A DNA stretch of 64,000 bases from Dermanyssus gallinae (lineage: Eukaryota; Arthropoda; Arachnida; Mesostigmata; Dermanyssidae): contig QVRM01006427.1 in NCBI GenBank assembly GCA_003439945.1, positions 1 through 64,000 on the forward strand, read 5' to 3'. Under the pieces are notes generated by a model that saw only the letters and a list, made by a program, of their open reading frames with translations, did not search any database and was not told the DNA's origin. A program made the position numbers and the translations under genes. Positions 33,362 through 42,269 of this stretch are shown here, in pieces. Each line of letters starts with the position of its first letter. The stretch's first letter is position 1.

Positions 33362-34105
33362 CACCCGTTTCGAGTAGCGAGCCGTTTCAGCGACAATTTG
33401 TAACGCCAGTACAAATAAGCATTCAAGAAATAGCAGCGTTAGATTGGTCATGCTGTGAGACACTACAGAGTGTAAAGATAAATAAGGAAATACGTTGTTA
33501 TGGAAGTTCCCCAAACTACCAGGCGACGCTATTTGTTCGGACACGAATCTTGGTGAAGGCAGCAACAGCAACATCACTGGTACAACAACTTCTCCACAAC
33601 AGCAACAATAACTGTAACAACAATAACTGTAACAACAACTACTACAGCTGCAACACCGCGAAGTACACAACGAATCACCTGTGCTAGTTTCGCTCCCGCT
33701 TTCTATGTCTGGGTCGAACCTAGGATGTACTCCTTGAATTATTTTATACCATAGGGCCCTAAACTTCGGGATGGGTTATTCCCGCTCTCGACCATCTTTC
33801 GCAAATCTGTCTAATCTCTACGGTTCTGGCCTCTTCCCAGATAATCTGTCTGATATCTAAGGAGTGTGTGTTGCGTGTCTCCCAGGGCTTTTTTGCAGAA
33901 AAAACATGTTTGTGATGGGATTTTCCCTATTCGGCAGCGATATGATTAGAAGTTGCCATGCCTAAAAAAAACCTATATAAGGTAGAAAGTTAGGTCCCTG
34001 GCTTTTTTTTATCCATACCTTTTGAGGTCCCAGGGAAAGTCTCAGACGAGCAGCAGAGCTGCATTTGTGCTGATCGTTATGTATTCTTGTATTACCCTAA
34101 AAGCT
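31880..34105. other. Stretch with microsatellites and no recognised gene
   Basis: (TA)n runs lie at 32547-32576 and 33307-33359 (over 50 bp). A CAA/CAG-rich tract at 33570-33655 produces Cys/Ser/Tyr-rich shadow frames on minus. No coding region is recognised. Confidence 0.45.
33307..33359. repeat. (TA)n microsatellite, about 26 units
   Basis: An uninterrupted TA tract, one of the longest in the window. Confidence 0.9.
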
Positions 34106-34109
34106 GTGA

Positions 34110-34975
34110 TTCTCTACGTTACTTCTGCGCAGATCCACTTTGCTTTTCCACACGGCGGTCCCAAAGAGCGCGATTCATTTCGCTGCCCCCATCAATAGTT
34201 CGCTTGTACGAACCGCGGTCTATGTATATTCGGAAGTAGCCTGGCAGTAGCATTTGCCGTCTTAGATGCTTTTCCACAGCTTTCTGTATGTGGCAAAGGC
34301 CCGTCATGGACGTGTACAGTGTGACCCCAATGTAGCGGATTTCTTTCACAAACTTGATTGTTTGCCCTGCAACCTGTTTGTGCAACGGTCAAACTCTCTT
34401 CTTGACAGTGAGAAGGATGATCCATTTTTTTTTCTGGGGCAATTGCTAGTCCCGGCGCTATTCCGCTGTTGAGTGCAAAGCTTTGTTTGTCCTTAGCTCA
34501 AACTCGTTCTCCGTTTTAACCATTGCCACAACCGCTGAGTCGCTAGCGTAGGCTATCATGTCTATTTCCAACGGTAGACCGGTTTACCGCAGGACGTCGG
34601 TATACGTCAGGTTTCATAGCAGTGCGCCCAGGATTGAGTCTTGTGGCACCCCGGCTGCCATCTAGAAGACTACCTTGCCGTTTGAAACGGACTTCTCCTT
34701 AAGGTATGCAGATATTACCTTTACCAGATATGGCGGGACATTTTTTTTTACGAATGAGCGTGGTCTTCCATGGCAGGCTATCGAAGGCGTTTCTCGCATT
34801 CAAGAGAATGACTAGCTGCCTTATACAGATGGTGGATCTTCGCACCTGTTCAGCTCTAATGACAACCCCGTATATTGCCGTTAGGACTTATTTGTGTTTA
34901 CGGAAGCCAAATAGTGCCGGTGAGAATATGTACAGGGTTACACATGTTACTGCAGTTTGTACGATTTTATAGTGT
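34110..34975 (-). pseudogene. Degenerate R1-like LINE RT (minus strand)
   Basis: Read on minus: FGFRKHK (about 34907-34890), LVILLNARNAFDSLPWKTTL (motif A with Asp replaced by Asn-Ala, about 34810), AAGVPQDSILGALL (motif B, about 34660), MIAYASDSAVVAMVKTENEF (YASD instead of YADD, about 34558), LPQKKKWIILL and IKFVKEIRYIGVTLYTSMTG (about 34360-34300), ending GYFRIYIDRGSYK. The motif order is kept without the large deletions of other copies, but stops and shifts are frequent and catalytic residues are lost. Confidence 0.75.
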
Positions 34976-35184
34976 AACGTATATAGTATAGTATTATATG
35001 TACGGCAGATTGTCAGGTACCTCGTATGTATCTCGTACACATAATGTTTAGCTGCATACGTATGGTATATGGCGCGTTAAGTACCTTGACCATAGCTCAC
35101 CAGTGCATATAACGTATCATAAAAGTCAATCTATTTCAAACAAAAATATGTATGTATAATTGTCCATAATGTGACATACTTATT

Positions 35185-35186
35185 TC

Positions 35187-35222
<36 letters not shown>

Positions 35223-35305
35223 ATAAATATTATTATTATTATTATTATTTGTTAGGACAATACAATTGTGAGGTACATTTTATTAATTATTATTATTATT
35301 ATTGG
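35185..35305. repeat. (AAT)n/(ATT)n microsatellites, partly inverted
   Basis: AAT units (about 35189-35222) are followed directly by ATT units (about 35228-35250) and a second ATT run at about 35284-35304. The AAT and ATT blocks can pair as a hairpin. They lie just upstream of the plus-strand YLDD element. Confidence 0.88.
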
Positions 35306-35789
35306 ATTGATCTGGCAGACGCCAAGGAGTGCGGACGTGTGCACATCGAGCTCCGAGGAAACACGTCTATCTGTGTGTGCAGAATGGCAAACCCAGGAAG
35401 TTGCATACCAGAGTAATGCCTGTAACTTAGTGATCAGTTTGGTGTACTGTGTGTGGCCATGCGACAAAGGCACGAGCAGCCTCTGTTAATAATAAGGTCA
35501 CTGGAGGAGGTGTTGCGACCTCTAATAAGGATGCTCTCCGTAGTGGGCAAGTTAAAAGGTCTCGCATCAAGGGTCCCCCGTCCAACTTGCGGAATTACGT
35601 TTACACGAAGAGGCCTGCGTCGACACATAACGGTGAAGCACGGAGGGGGTGCCCATAAAATAGCGCTTGAACTCTCAGTTTACCGCGGATGAGTCAGTCA
35701 GTGTCATTCAAGTTGTCACTCGCCGCTGGCAGTTGGTCCGCATCTTACCAAAATCAGTACGTAGGCAAGTTGCCAAAGTGTTCGCTTAG

Positions 35790-36104
35790 GTGTTGCGCTC
35801 AGTCGCAGATAACAACGACAGTACTGCCAGGCTTTCTTTGTTCTCTTTTGCGCCCGTCGTCCTCCGCTTTCCCGATGGTGGGAATGATAACCGCTCATTG
35901 GCGGTTGTCATCCGGAAGAACCTCCGCGACTTTACTGATAGAAGACGGTTTGATCTTAGCGGTACCCCCGTCCCAAACCAACCTCCCCGGCAGCGGACAA
36001 TCGACACCGTCCGGCTAGCCATTACCAAGCTCTCGGAAGGCGACGTTTCTTCGGCGACTATGGTCTTGATCTCAGAAGACACGCTCCCGCGCCCTCATTT
36101 CTAA
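35790..36104 (+). pseudogene. YLDD element plus copy, pre-RT region
   Basis: The frame LRSVADNNDSTARLSLFSFA ... VVLRFPDGGNDNRSLAVVIR then KNLRDF corresponds to KVASNNDMEAWHSLFSFALV ... LPRIRNDSRSLTVFIK in the minus copy (39.6-39.97 kb), so it is a conserved part of the protein rather than a chance ORF. It ends TIDTVRLAITKLSEGDVSSA, a helical segment also shared by the minus copy (TIVKLSERDVSGA). The link to the RT is broken by a deletion after 36104. Confidence 0.75.
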
Positions 36105-36189
36105 CATGGCCTAGCGCTTCTCACGTGTCCCCGCTCCAGGGGCTGCCGCAGACCGGCTTGCGGCTGCCCTGGCTAAGGTCGTCGATCTT

Positions 36190-36990
36190 CTTCGATGGGG
36201 ATCGCCTTTTCCCGACTGGCGACCTCTTATATTTGGTGCCCGACTTTTTGCTCTCAAGAAAAAGGATGGTAGTGTGAGGCCCATCGCATGCTCATGCGTA
36301 ATCCGGAGGCTGGCGGCAAAGATCTGCATATTTGAAAACAAGGCGGACGTGTCAGATGCTTTTGGTAGTCATCAGCTAGGGTTTGCGACACCGGGAGGAT
36401 GCGAGGCCGCGGTGCATTCAACTCGGTCCTTCTTGGAGTCTCGCTCCGGAGCCACCCTTGTGGTTAAGCTTGACTTTAAGAACGCCTTTAACACCACTTG
36501 GAGGGACCACCTGTTAAATGCGGTCAAGGCTGTGGCATCGAGTATGTTCCACCAGGTGGAATTAGTTTATAAGAAGCCATTTTGCCTTCTTCTGCCACAC
36601 GATACCATAATGTCGTAAACTGGAGTGCAGCAGGTCGACACATTGGGTCCCCCTCTGTACTGCCTGGCTATCAAGGAATTGGTCGACTCTCTCGAGTGCC
36701 CTCTGAAGGCATGGTACTTAGATGACGCTGTACTGGGCGGGCATCTGATGCAGTTCTGAGGGACATCCACAGAGTCATCGAGTTCGCGGAGCAGAGTGGC
36801 CTGGCCCTAAATCCTGCAAAGTGCGAGGTTCATGTCGTAGGAGGTGCTACTGACTCTAAAGTGCTGTAGGTTCTCCCAGGGTGCAGGACTATTGGCACGG
36901 TTCTAGAGTTACTAGGCGTTCCCCTATTCCCACAGGGAGTTCCGGCAGCCCTCGAAAGGTGGATAGAAAAACTAGAGCATGCGATGTCAC
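36190..36990 (+). pseudogene. YLDD element plus copy, reverse transcriptase
   Basis: RT motifs in order: RPLIFGARLFALKKKDGSVR (36224-36283), RPIACS, SHQLGFATPGGCEAAVHSTR (36368-36428), motif A VVKLDFKNAFNTTWRDHLLN (36461-36520), motif B degraded to TGVQQVDTLGPPLYCLA, and catalytic YLDDAVLGG at 36715-36741. A frameshift follows, then SGLALNPAKCEVHVVGGA (36796-36849) and LELLGVPLFPQG (36904-36940). A TAA at 36616-36618 interrupts it between motifs A and B. YLDD in place of YADD and the GFATxGGxE motif set the family apart from the R1- and CR1-like elements in the window. Confidence 0.82.
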
Positions 36991-37847
36991 GCATTCTATT
37001 GTTAGGATCTCACCGGGGCCTTTTTCTTCTGAGATCTTCATTTTCGGCCCTACGTCTCAATCACCTGTTTCGAGGTGCAGACTGCTTGCTTGCTCCGGGA
37101 CTGCTTAAGCGACTAAGCGACAGCGTGCTTACTACAGTTGAGGCTTTTTTGAACCTCAGTCTAACGACAGAAGCACGTCAACAAGCTCTACTCCCCGTTC
37201 TTTGGGGCGGTCTAGGGTTGCCTGATGCTATTGTCCTATCAGATATAGCTCTGGTACCTTCCCTCCACAAGTCTTTACAACAGGCCGAATCACTTCTTGA
37301 TTCAGTTGCTCTTACGGACCTAGAAGATCGCTTAGAAACAAACCGCCGTAGAGCAGTTGCCCTGTGCGGCCACGAGCCCGCCGAAGCTGGACGCCAGAGA
37401 GCTTGGTCGGCAGTCTTACATAAACAAAGGGTTGAAAATCTCATCGTGGGAAGCGCCACAGACGCTGATAGGGCCAGGCTGCGCGCCGTCTCCTCCAAAG
37501 GGGCGGGCGCATGGCTTCACGCCATACCCTATGCTCGGATCGGGACGTGCCTAGATGACGAGTCGGTGAGAATCGCGGTAGGATTTTGTTTGGGGACGGA
37601 CCTTCTGCACGCTCCTACTTGCGTCTGCGGTGACGCCGTCCAGCCGGATGGACGCCACGGGCTATCCTGTATCGTCAGCGCAGGTAGGCGAGCCAGACAC
37701 CAAGCCCTGAACGAAACCTTCAGCAGAGCCTTACGCTCAAGTGGCCTATCGTGCGTCCTGGAACCCGTTAGACTGGATAGGGAAGGCGGGAAGAGACCCA
37801 ACGGATTGACCTTAACCCCGTTCGAGAGCGGTTGCATGCTGGTTTGA
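36984..37847 (+). CDS. YLDD element plus copy, C-terminal domain with Cys/His motif and endonuclease
   Basis: A 287-codon frame, read from about 36984, continuing the RT thumb (MSRILLLGSHRGLFLLRSSF). It includes LPVLWGGLGLPDA (residues about 71-83), DADRARLRAVSSKGAGAWLH, a conserved LDDESVRIAVGFCLGTDLLH, then the zinc-like CVCGDAVQPDGRHGLSC (C-x-C ... H-x3-C) and RRARHQALNETFSRALRSSG. The restriction-like endonuclease core then reads DREGGKRPNGLTLTPFESG (KRPxG), followed across the TGA at 37846-37848 (expected Trp) by DATVTDSLA, the WDAT part of the PD-(D/E)XK-type site. The usual Asp of KRPDG is Asn here. It would cut the target DNA for priming. Confidence 0.82.
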   Translation: MSRILLLGSHRGLFLLRSSFSALRLNHLFRGADCLLAPGLLKRLSDSVLTTVEAFLNLSLTTEARQQALLPVLWGGLGLPDAIVLSDIALVPSLHKSLQQAESLLDSVALTDLEDRLETNRRRAVALCGHEPAEAGRQRAWSAVLHKQRVENLIVGSATDADRARLRAVSSKGAGAWLHAIPYARIGTCLDDESVRIAVGFCLGTDLLHAPTCVCGDAVQPDGRHGLSCIVSAGRRARHQALNETFSRALRSSGLSCVLEPVRLDREGGKRPNGLTLTPFESGCMLV

Positions 37848-37848
37848 G

Positions 37849-38204
37849 ACGCGACAGTTACTGACTCATTAGCCCGTTCAATGGTTAGTGCTGGCGCGGC
37901 CCGAGCCGGATATGCTTCAGCTCTCGCCGAGGCAGGCAAGGTGAAAAAATACCAGAACATCGGGTACCCGTACGGGTTCTACCCACTTGCCTTCGAGACA
38001 CTTGGCGGGCCGGGCTCGTCCACTCGCGGTTTGCTACAGAAGGTCGGGAAGCGACTGGGTCTAGCCAGCGGTGATAGGTGAGCGGGTGATTTTCTCAGAC
38101 AGCGCCTGTCGCTGGATATGCAACGGGGCAACACGGCCTCGGTCCGGGCAACCCTCCAGAGATGGTTGGTTTCTATCAATGTGTACATGTATCACAATTA
38201 CTAA
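37849..38204 (+). pseudogene. YLDD element plus copy, C-terminal tail
   Basis: Reads DATVTDSLARSMVSAGAARA, then KVKKYQNIGYPYGFYPLAFE with TLGGPGSSTRGLLQKVGKRL and ASGDR-stop, then FLRQRLSLDMQRGNTASVRA to TAA at 38202-38204. The blocks FETLGGPG..., SGDR, and RLSLxMQRGN are conserved in the family and reappear in the minus copy (FGLESSDVWG, LELQRGNA) and at 61.8 kb (FETLGGPGPKTHK). Two stops interrupt it. Confidence 0.8.
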
Positions 38205-38289
38205 TTTATTACTTATATAACATTTACAATATTGCTTATATTTTTATTATTACTTGAGTGTTGGTGACCACTCAACATCATCTTGGCGT

Positions 38290-38613
38290 TACCTCTCTGT
38301 AATTCTAGTGACCTCTCTGTCGGAGGAACGCGATAGATCTTGGCTCCGCTGTGGCCTCGAAGAGCTTCTTTCCAAGGTCTTTTGTCAGTTTGAGTGCATC
38401 CTTGCCCCAAACGTCAGATGACTCGAGACCGAACGCCATTACAGCGTGATCCTCAAGGAGATGCGCATATAGGCGCCGTTTGTGCATCTCCCGTTGGTGG
38501 ACAATGTAGCCGACGCCTGCGTTGGCTAGTGCACGCAACTTCAAGCTTATCTCTCCACGCGTATAAAGCCCCAGGTGATCCCTCTTGGCAGAGGGGAACC
38601 CCGAGGAGCTCAA
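38290..38613 (-). pseudogene. YLDD element minus copy, C-terminal tail
   Basis: Frame ISLKLRALANAGVGYIVHQR ... HLLEDHAVMAFGLESSDVWG, then LTKDLGKKLFEATAEPRSIA and FLRQ, and after a shift ERSLELQRGNAKMMLSG. These correspond to FETLGGPG..., KVGKRLGLASGDR and FLRQRLSLDMQRGN of the plus copy. The endonuclease residues that should precede it are deleted. Confidence 0.72.
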
Positions 38614-38619
38614 TGTCGC

Positions 38620-39530
38620 TCTTATGGACGACCTTGCAACCGGGAAGGAGATAGCATAGCTCCGATATATCCGGCAAGATCATATCCTCGGGCCCCGTAA
38701 CGTAGACCTCGCATTTTGCGGGATTTAGGGATAGACCACTCACCCTCTCGAAGTCCCGGACTCTGCGAATATCACCGATTACTGTAGCTAAGTCACCTCC
38801 AAGCACACCGTCGTCCAGGTACCAGGAATTTAGAGGACACTGTAGGGAGTCTATCAAGTCTTTTACGCACAAACAGAACAAAGGCGGACCTAATGGGTCT
38901 CCTTGTTGAACTGCGGAGATATAGTGGCGTGCGCCAAAACCAAATGCGACGGTTGGGCATATGTACCTGGTGAAACATTTGCGGAGCGTAGCATTTCACC
39001 ACGTTTAGCAAGTGGTCCCTTGTGACGCTGTTAAAGGCATTCCTAAAACCAAATTTAACGAGAACGGTTGGGCCACTGCGGGACTTTATAAAGGCGCGGG
39101 AGGTGTGAATTCCGATCTCCGTACCGCCAGTAGTTGCAAAGCCCAGCTGATGAGAACCAATTGTTGATAATATTGCAGCTTTGTTTGCAGCGCACCCAAT
39201 TTTGTAAGCCAACCTTCGGAGTGTAGGCGAGCATGCTATCGGGCGGAGAGAGCCGTCTTTCTTCTTGAGAGCAAATAGTCGTGCCCCAAATATAAGAGGT
39301 TGAAGAGCTACAGGGGGAGACCCTACCGGAGAATGTCTACAACCTTTGCCAGTGCATCTGCTTGTCTGTCAGCGACGGACCCTAAGACCGCGGACAACAG
39401 GTCCTGAAGAAGTCGAGGCCTAAAAAAGTCAAGACCAGCTGCAGAGCTCCTGGGGAAGGATCTCACGGCCAAACGCACTTCGTCGCTGGAGGTAGTAGGT
39501 GAAAGTATAATCGGAGGACGAGATGGCAAG
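38620..39530 (-). pseudogene. YLDD element minus copy, reverse transcriptase
   Basis: Read on minus: SSDEVRLAVRSFPRSSAAGL (39490-39430), a stop, PLIFGARLFALKKKDGSLRP (about 39305-39245), SHQLGFATTGGTEIGIHTSR (39165-39105), motif A LVKFGFRNAFNSVTRDHLLN (Asp replaced by Gly) (39075-39010), a shift, then WYLDDGVLGGDLATVIGDIR with YLDD at 38810-38821, and SGLSLNPAKCEVYVTGPEDM, LPGCKVVHKSDIELLGVPLC. The catalytic YLDD is intact but motif A has lost its aspartate, so it is dead. Confidence 0.8.
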
Positions 39531-39562
39531 CAAAGGTCCGAGGGGGCCTGTGGATGTTTGTC

Positions 39563-39967
39563 TCAAAGAGACTCAAGGCTTTCGGACTGATATATAAATG
39601 TGTCCGTGGAGCCAATAAGCCTGGCGGCGCCAGAGACATCTCTCTCGGAGAGCTTGACTATGGTGCATCTACAGATCTCGTCCTCAGGGTCCCTTCTGGT
39701 ATTTGTCCTAGTTTCATGATGTTCGACGTTCTCAATCCTTAAACCCTGCACAAAGTCACGAAGGTCCTTTTTGATAAAAACAGTAAGAGAACGCGAGTCG
39801 TTCCGAATCCGTGGAAGACGCAGCACTACCAGTGCGAAAGAAAACAATGAGTGCCAGGCCTCCATGTCGTTGTTCGACGCGACCTTTAATACAACTTTTG
39901 TCAGGTCGTCTGCGACGGATGCCCTGACAGCCTTAGGCAACACGCGGACTAGCCTTGCATGTCGCAT
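39563..39967 (-). pseudogene. YLDD element minus copy, pre-RT region
   Basis: A 134-codon frame: RLVRVLPKAVRASVADDLTK ... VASNNDMEAWHSLFSFALVV then LRLPRIRNDSRSLTVFIKKD and ETRTNTRRDPEDEICRCTIV. It matches the corresponding plus-copy segment and family members I recall (a LPKAVR block followed by a FARxxLRxPxRGG-like block). No enzymatic motif; probably part of the N-terminal nucleic-acid-binding region. Confidence 0.75.
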
Positions 39968-40041
39968 GGCATTCTGAATGTGTTCGATAAGTTTCTACGA
40001 GGTGGCTGATACGCCAGTGGTTGGCGTTACTTCTATGCCTC

Positions 40042-40110
40042 CGGGTGTCTGGCGGACATGTGTCTAGAAAGTCCTCTTTTTGTGTATCTGTTGTTGCACA
40101 CAGGGCAGGC
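40042..40110 (-). pseudogene. YLDD element minus copy, N-terminal C2H2 zinc finger
   Basis: On minus: CPVCNNRYTKRGLSRHMSAR followed by HPE. C-x2-C ... H-x4-H is a complete C2H2 finger. Fingers at this position bind target DNA in R2-type elements. The plus copy keeps the same finger with the first Cys lost (TCGITFTRRGLRRHITVKHG). The finger is out of frame with the N-terminal segment at 40191. Confidence 0.75.
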
Positions 40111-40190
40111 GATCCTGTTAGGGTCCTCTCCAGAATAATACGAAACGTTTTGCGGCATCGCTAAGTTGATGGTAGAGCTGTAGTCTTCCA

Positions 40191-40571
40191 TTATAGAGAA
40201 AAGTTCTTTAGCTTATTGACTACCGGCAGCAAAGCTAATAACGGCTTTAGTGCTTCGGCAATCGTCGTAAGTGTAGCTGCCAAGTCAGGACTTATACCCT
40301 GGAGTATTTTTGCTAGGTGAGACAAGGTGGTTCCAATACTGCCTGATGGCGTCGCCTTCTTAACTTTGTGCTTCCGAACCCTCCGTGTCAAAGGACGCGG
40401 TCGGGTAACCGAGCTTACTCTACTATATCTAGTAGGCTTGCGTCGAGGAAGGCGCCGAGGTCTGGGCAAAAGAACGTGTGGAGCGCTTTCGTCCTGGGTC
40501 GATGAGATTCCCCGCAAGACTGCAGCGTACGACGTTCTGTCATCCGTGACGCCTCGTGTAGAGGCTCCCAC
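40191..40571 (-). pseudogene. YLDD element minus copy, N-terminal segment
   Basis: A 126-codon frame, Arg/Pro-rich in its first half (LLPRPRRLPRRKPTRYSRVS) with a helical C-terminus (ALKPLLALLPVVNKLKNFSL) that matches LRPLIRMLSVVGKLKGLAS before the finger of the plus copy. The shared helix is the evidence that it belongs to the element. A further minus-strand frame without ATG, at about 40730-40905 (QGFEDEERQQVIAEFDSNLP, then RCEPDLLG), may be an upstream continuation. Confidence 0.6.
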
Positions 40572-40918
40572 AGGAACCGGAACCGGGCACTGGGCTTCTT
40601 CTGTGATGACTGCTGAGAGATTAACCTATCGAGGGGTCCTAGCTTTCATGATAATCCGGTTCTTCTCACGAAGGCAGGCTAAAAGTAGACAAGAGGGGTA
40701 ACCAGCCGGAAGAGTTATTCTCCCTTCTCGGCCAGTGCCGGGCAGATCATTTCAGGGAACACCGCCGTACCCAGCAGATCCGGTTCACACCGGTTCTTTA
40801 CAAGGATGCCCGGAAGGTTGCTGTCAAATTCTGCAATCACCTGCTGTCTCTCTTCATCCTCAAAACCCTGTAGGAATAGCTCGCATTTATATTTCTCGAA
40901 CGCTCTGATATTATTGAT

Positions 40919-40987
<69 letters not shown>
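40919..40987. repeat. (ATT)n microsatellite, about 23 units
   Basis: An uninterrupted tract of nearly 70 bp, on the 5' side of the minus-strand YLDD element. It mirrors the ATT tracts on the 5' side of the plus copy. Confidence 0.95.
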
Positions 40988-40988
<1 letters not shown>

Positions 40989-41219
40989 TTTTGTTAATAA
41001 TTGAGTACTCTAGCAAGTCCGCCTGCCGGAACTGGAGTCTGACGGGCGCACAACGAATAGCACTGAGTCAGGTGTGCTGGGTTTAGATGCTCCCACCGGT
41101 TAAGCTTTTAACAGCACAGATGTTGCTCCTGGAACAGATCATAATCATTTCTCCACGGATGGAAGTAGGTTGTTGACAAAAACGCTGCTATGCCTATTGA
41201 TATAGCTCGATACCAGCCT

Positions 41220-41480
41220 CAAGCCATACATGGCTATCCCTACCAAGCTTATCGATAGATTTGTCGCTAGGTTTAACTCGCAGGTCTCCAGTGTGCCGTG
41301 TTATGGCCACTTATTCTCCTTCTATCCTGGTTTTCGTCGCCTACAATACACTGTAAACAAACTCTACGGCAGGTGCCGTAAACATTTGACGCCTGAGACC
41401 AAGTCAGAGTGTCGAACCTATCGTAAGCGGTATTTGGGAGCCGCATGTGTAGCTACGGAGACGTATTATAGAAATTGATT
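41220..41480 (+). pseudogene. Possible LINE linker fragment
   Basis: The 82-codon frame has YGRCRKHLTPETKSECRTYR then KRYLGAACVATETYYRN, which resembles the basic linker between endonuclease and RT in jockey/CR1-type ORF2 (pattern LYRKYRRTPTPExKxxYRxxR). No catalytic motif is present, so this is tentative. Confidence 0.35.
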
Positions 41481-41514
41481 TAATGATGCTAAATTCTTCT
41501 TGTTTCTAATCATG

Positions 41515-41830
41515 TTATAAGGTATTCCCCATGGGTCTTCTATAATTTGTTTCTAGGATATAATGAGACGACGAACCTTTGCTTTTGATAATTATTTGGT
41601 ATTTGTTTTCGTCTGCTGTTACACTTCTATGCTTTTCGTGAGGTTTCTTGTTTCTCCGGGGAGGGTTGTACGACCGGCATTTTGGGCAAGCAGCCAAATG
41701 TGTGTGACCATCTTGTTCGCAGTTACAGCACGATGCGTTTTCTGGCACAATCCTAAGCAGTGTGGCCAACTTCTGCACGTTTGTGACATTGTTTCATGGC
41801 TGTATTTGTGCGCTACGTGGCCAATCATTT
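41515..41830 (-). pseudogene. Gag-like zinc-knuckle fragment
   Basis: Read on minus, two adjacent knuckle-like strings lie in different frames: CHKRAEVGHTA-stop-DC (second Cys mutated to Arg) and CCNCEQDGHTHLAAC (C-x2-C-x4-H-x5-C), followed by a basic tail RRNKKPHEKHRS. This is the C-terminal pattern of LINE ORF1 (jockey/R1-type) or a retrovirus-like gag. No neighbouring RT in the same orientation is visible. Confidence 0.45.
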
Positions 41831-42269
41831 AACACGTCATGTAACATCGGACTGATGTTATCCACTCTATTATCTTGTATGAAGATCTTTAGAAACATAA
41901 GAGTGTCCATGATAGATCATAGGCAAAACATGGCATCATAGAAGGGGAGGGAGGTTAAGCATAACAGAATTCAGAAAATTTGTCCAAAGTGCCGGCTGGT
42001 AAGTACATATATGCCCTAATTTCGTCTTCACGGTTATAGCCATGTTTAGTTTGCTCATATTGGAGCTCTTGTGGCTTTTCTTAGCCAAGGAATGTGCCCG
42101 CAGGGTAACAGCGCAATACCCAATTTAACCATTAGAAAAGAAGAAAGATCCTCCTCTGTCTTATTTTGTTAAAAGCGAGCGTAAAGCGCCCGAGACACCA
42201 CTGCAATACAGATTACAAATAGCTAGCAATTCAAACGTAGTTACCCTATCACTGGTTTGTTTTCCATCA

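Larger units (their letters stand above)
35480..38204 (+). mobile_element. YLDD-type non-LTR element with restriction-like endonuclease, plus copy
   Basis: A nearly complete but frameshifted single-ORF element. In order: a hydrophobic N-terminal helix (LEEVLRPLIRMLSVVGKLKG), a C2H2-like finger remnant (TCGITFTRRGLRRHITVKHG, about 35585-35645), a conserved middle (SVADNNDSTARLSLFSFAPV), RT, Cys/His motif, endonuclease and a conserved tail ending at TAA 38202-38204. An N-terminal zinc finger plus C-terminal endonuclease is the layout of R2/R4/NeSL-type early-branching LINEs. The YLDD catalytic box and the long tail match a family I know from uncharacterised invertebrate RT proteins but cannot name with certainty. 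Breaks include a deletion near 36105-36170, a stop at 36616-36618, a shift near 36745, TAG at 36868-36870, and TGA at 37846-37848. Confidence 0.82.
38215..40690 (-). mobile_element. YLDD-type non-LTR element with restriction-like endonuclease family, minus copy
   Basis: A second, divergent copy, tail to tail with the plus copy; the two 3' ends meet within about 60 bp (38205-38270). In minus-strand order: N-terminal region (40191-40571), C2H2 finger (40045-40107), conserved middle (39563-39967), RT (38793-39530) and tail (38290-38613). The endonuclease core and most of the region between the RT thumb and the tail are missing: the text passes from LELLGVPLCQEG (about 38600) almost directly to the tail blocks. 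Protein-level divergence from the plus copy rules out a recent palindromic duplication. Confidence 0.78.

Noticed and set aside
33359..33670. Cys/Ser/Tyr-rich minus-strand frame
   Set aside because: It is the translation of a CAA/CAG/GTT-rich simple repeat (33570-33655). The cysteine spacing is a repeat artefact, not a metal-binding protein.
31700..37975. Shared palindrome ACCCGTACGGGT near 31706 and 37966
   Set aside because: Only 12 bp, with no extension of identity. It falls in non-corresponding parts of the two YLDD-type copies, so it is probably chance.
35200..41000. Large perfect palindrome or recent inverted duplication
   Set aside because: The two arms are both YLDD-type elements but differ at many amino-acid positions and carry different deletions, so they are separate old insertions.
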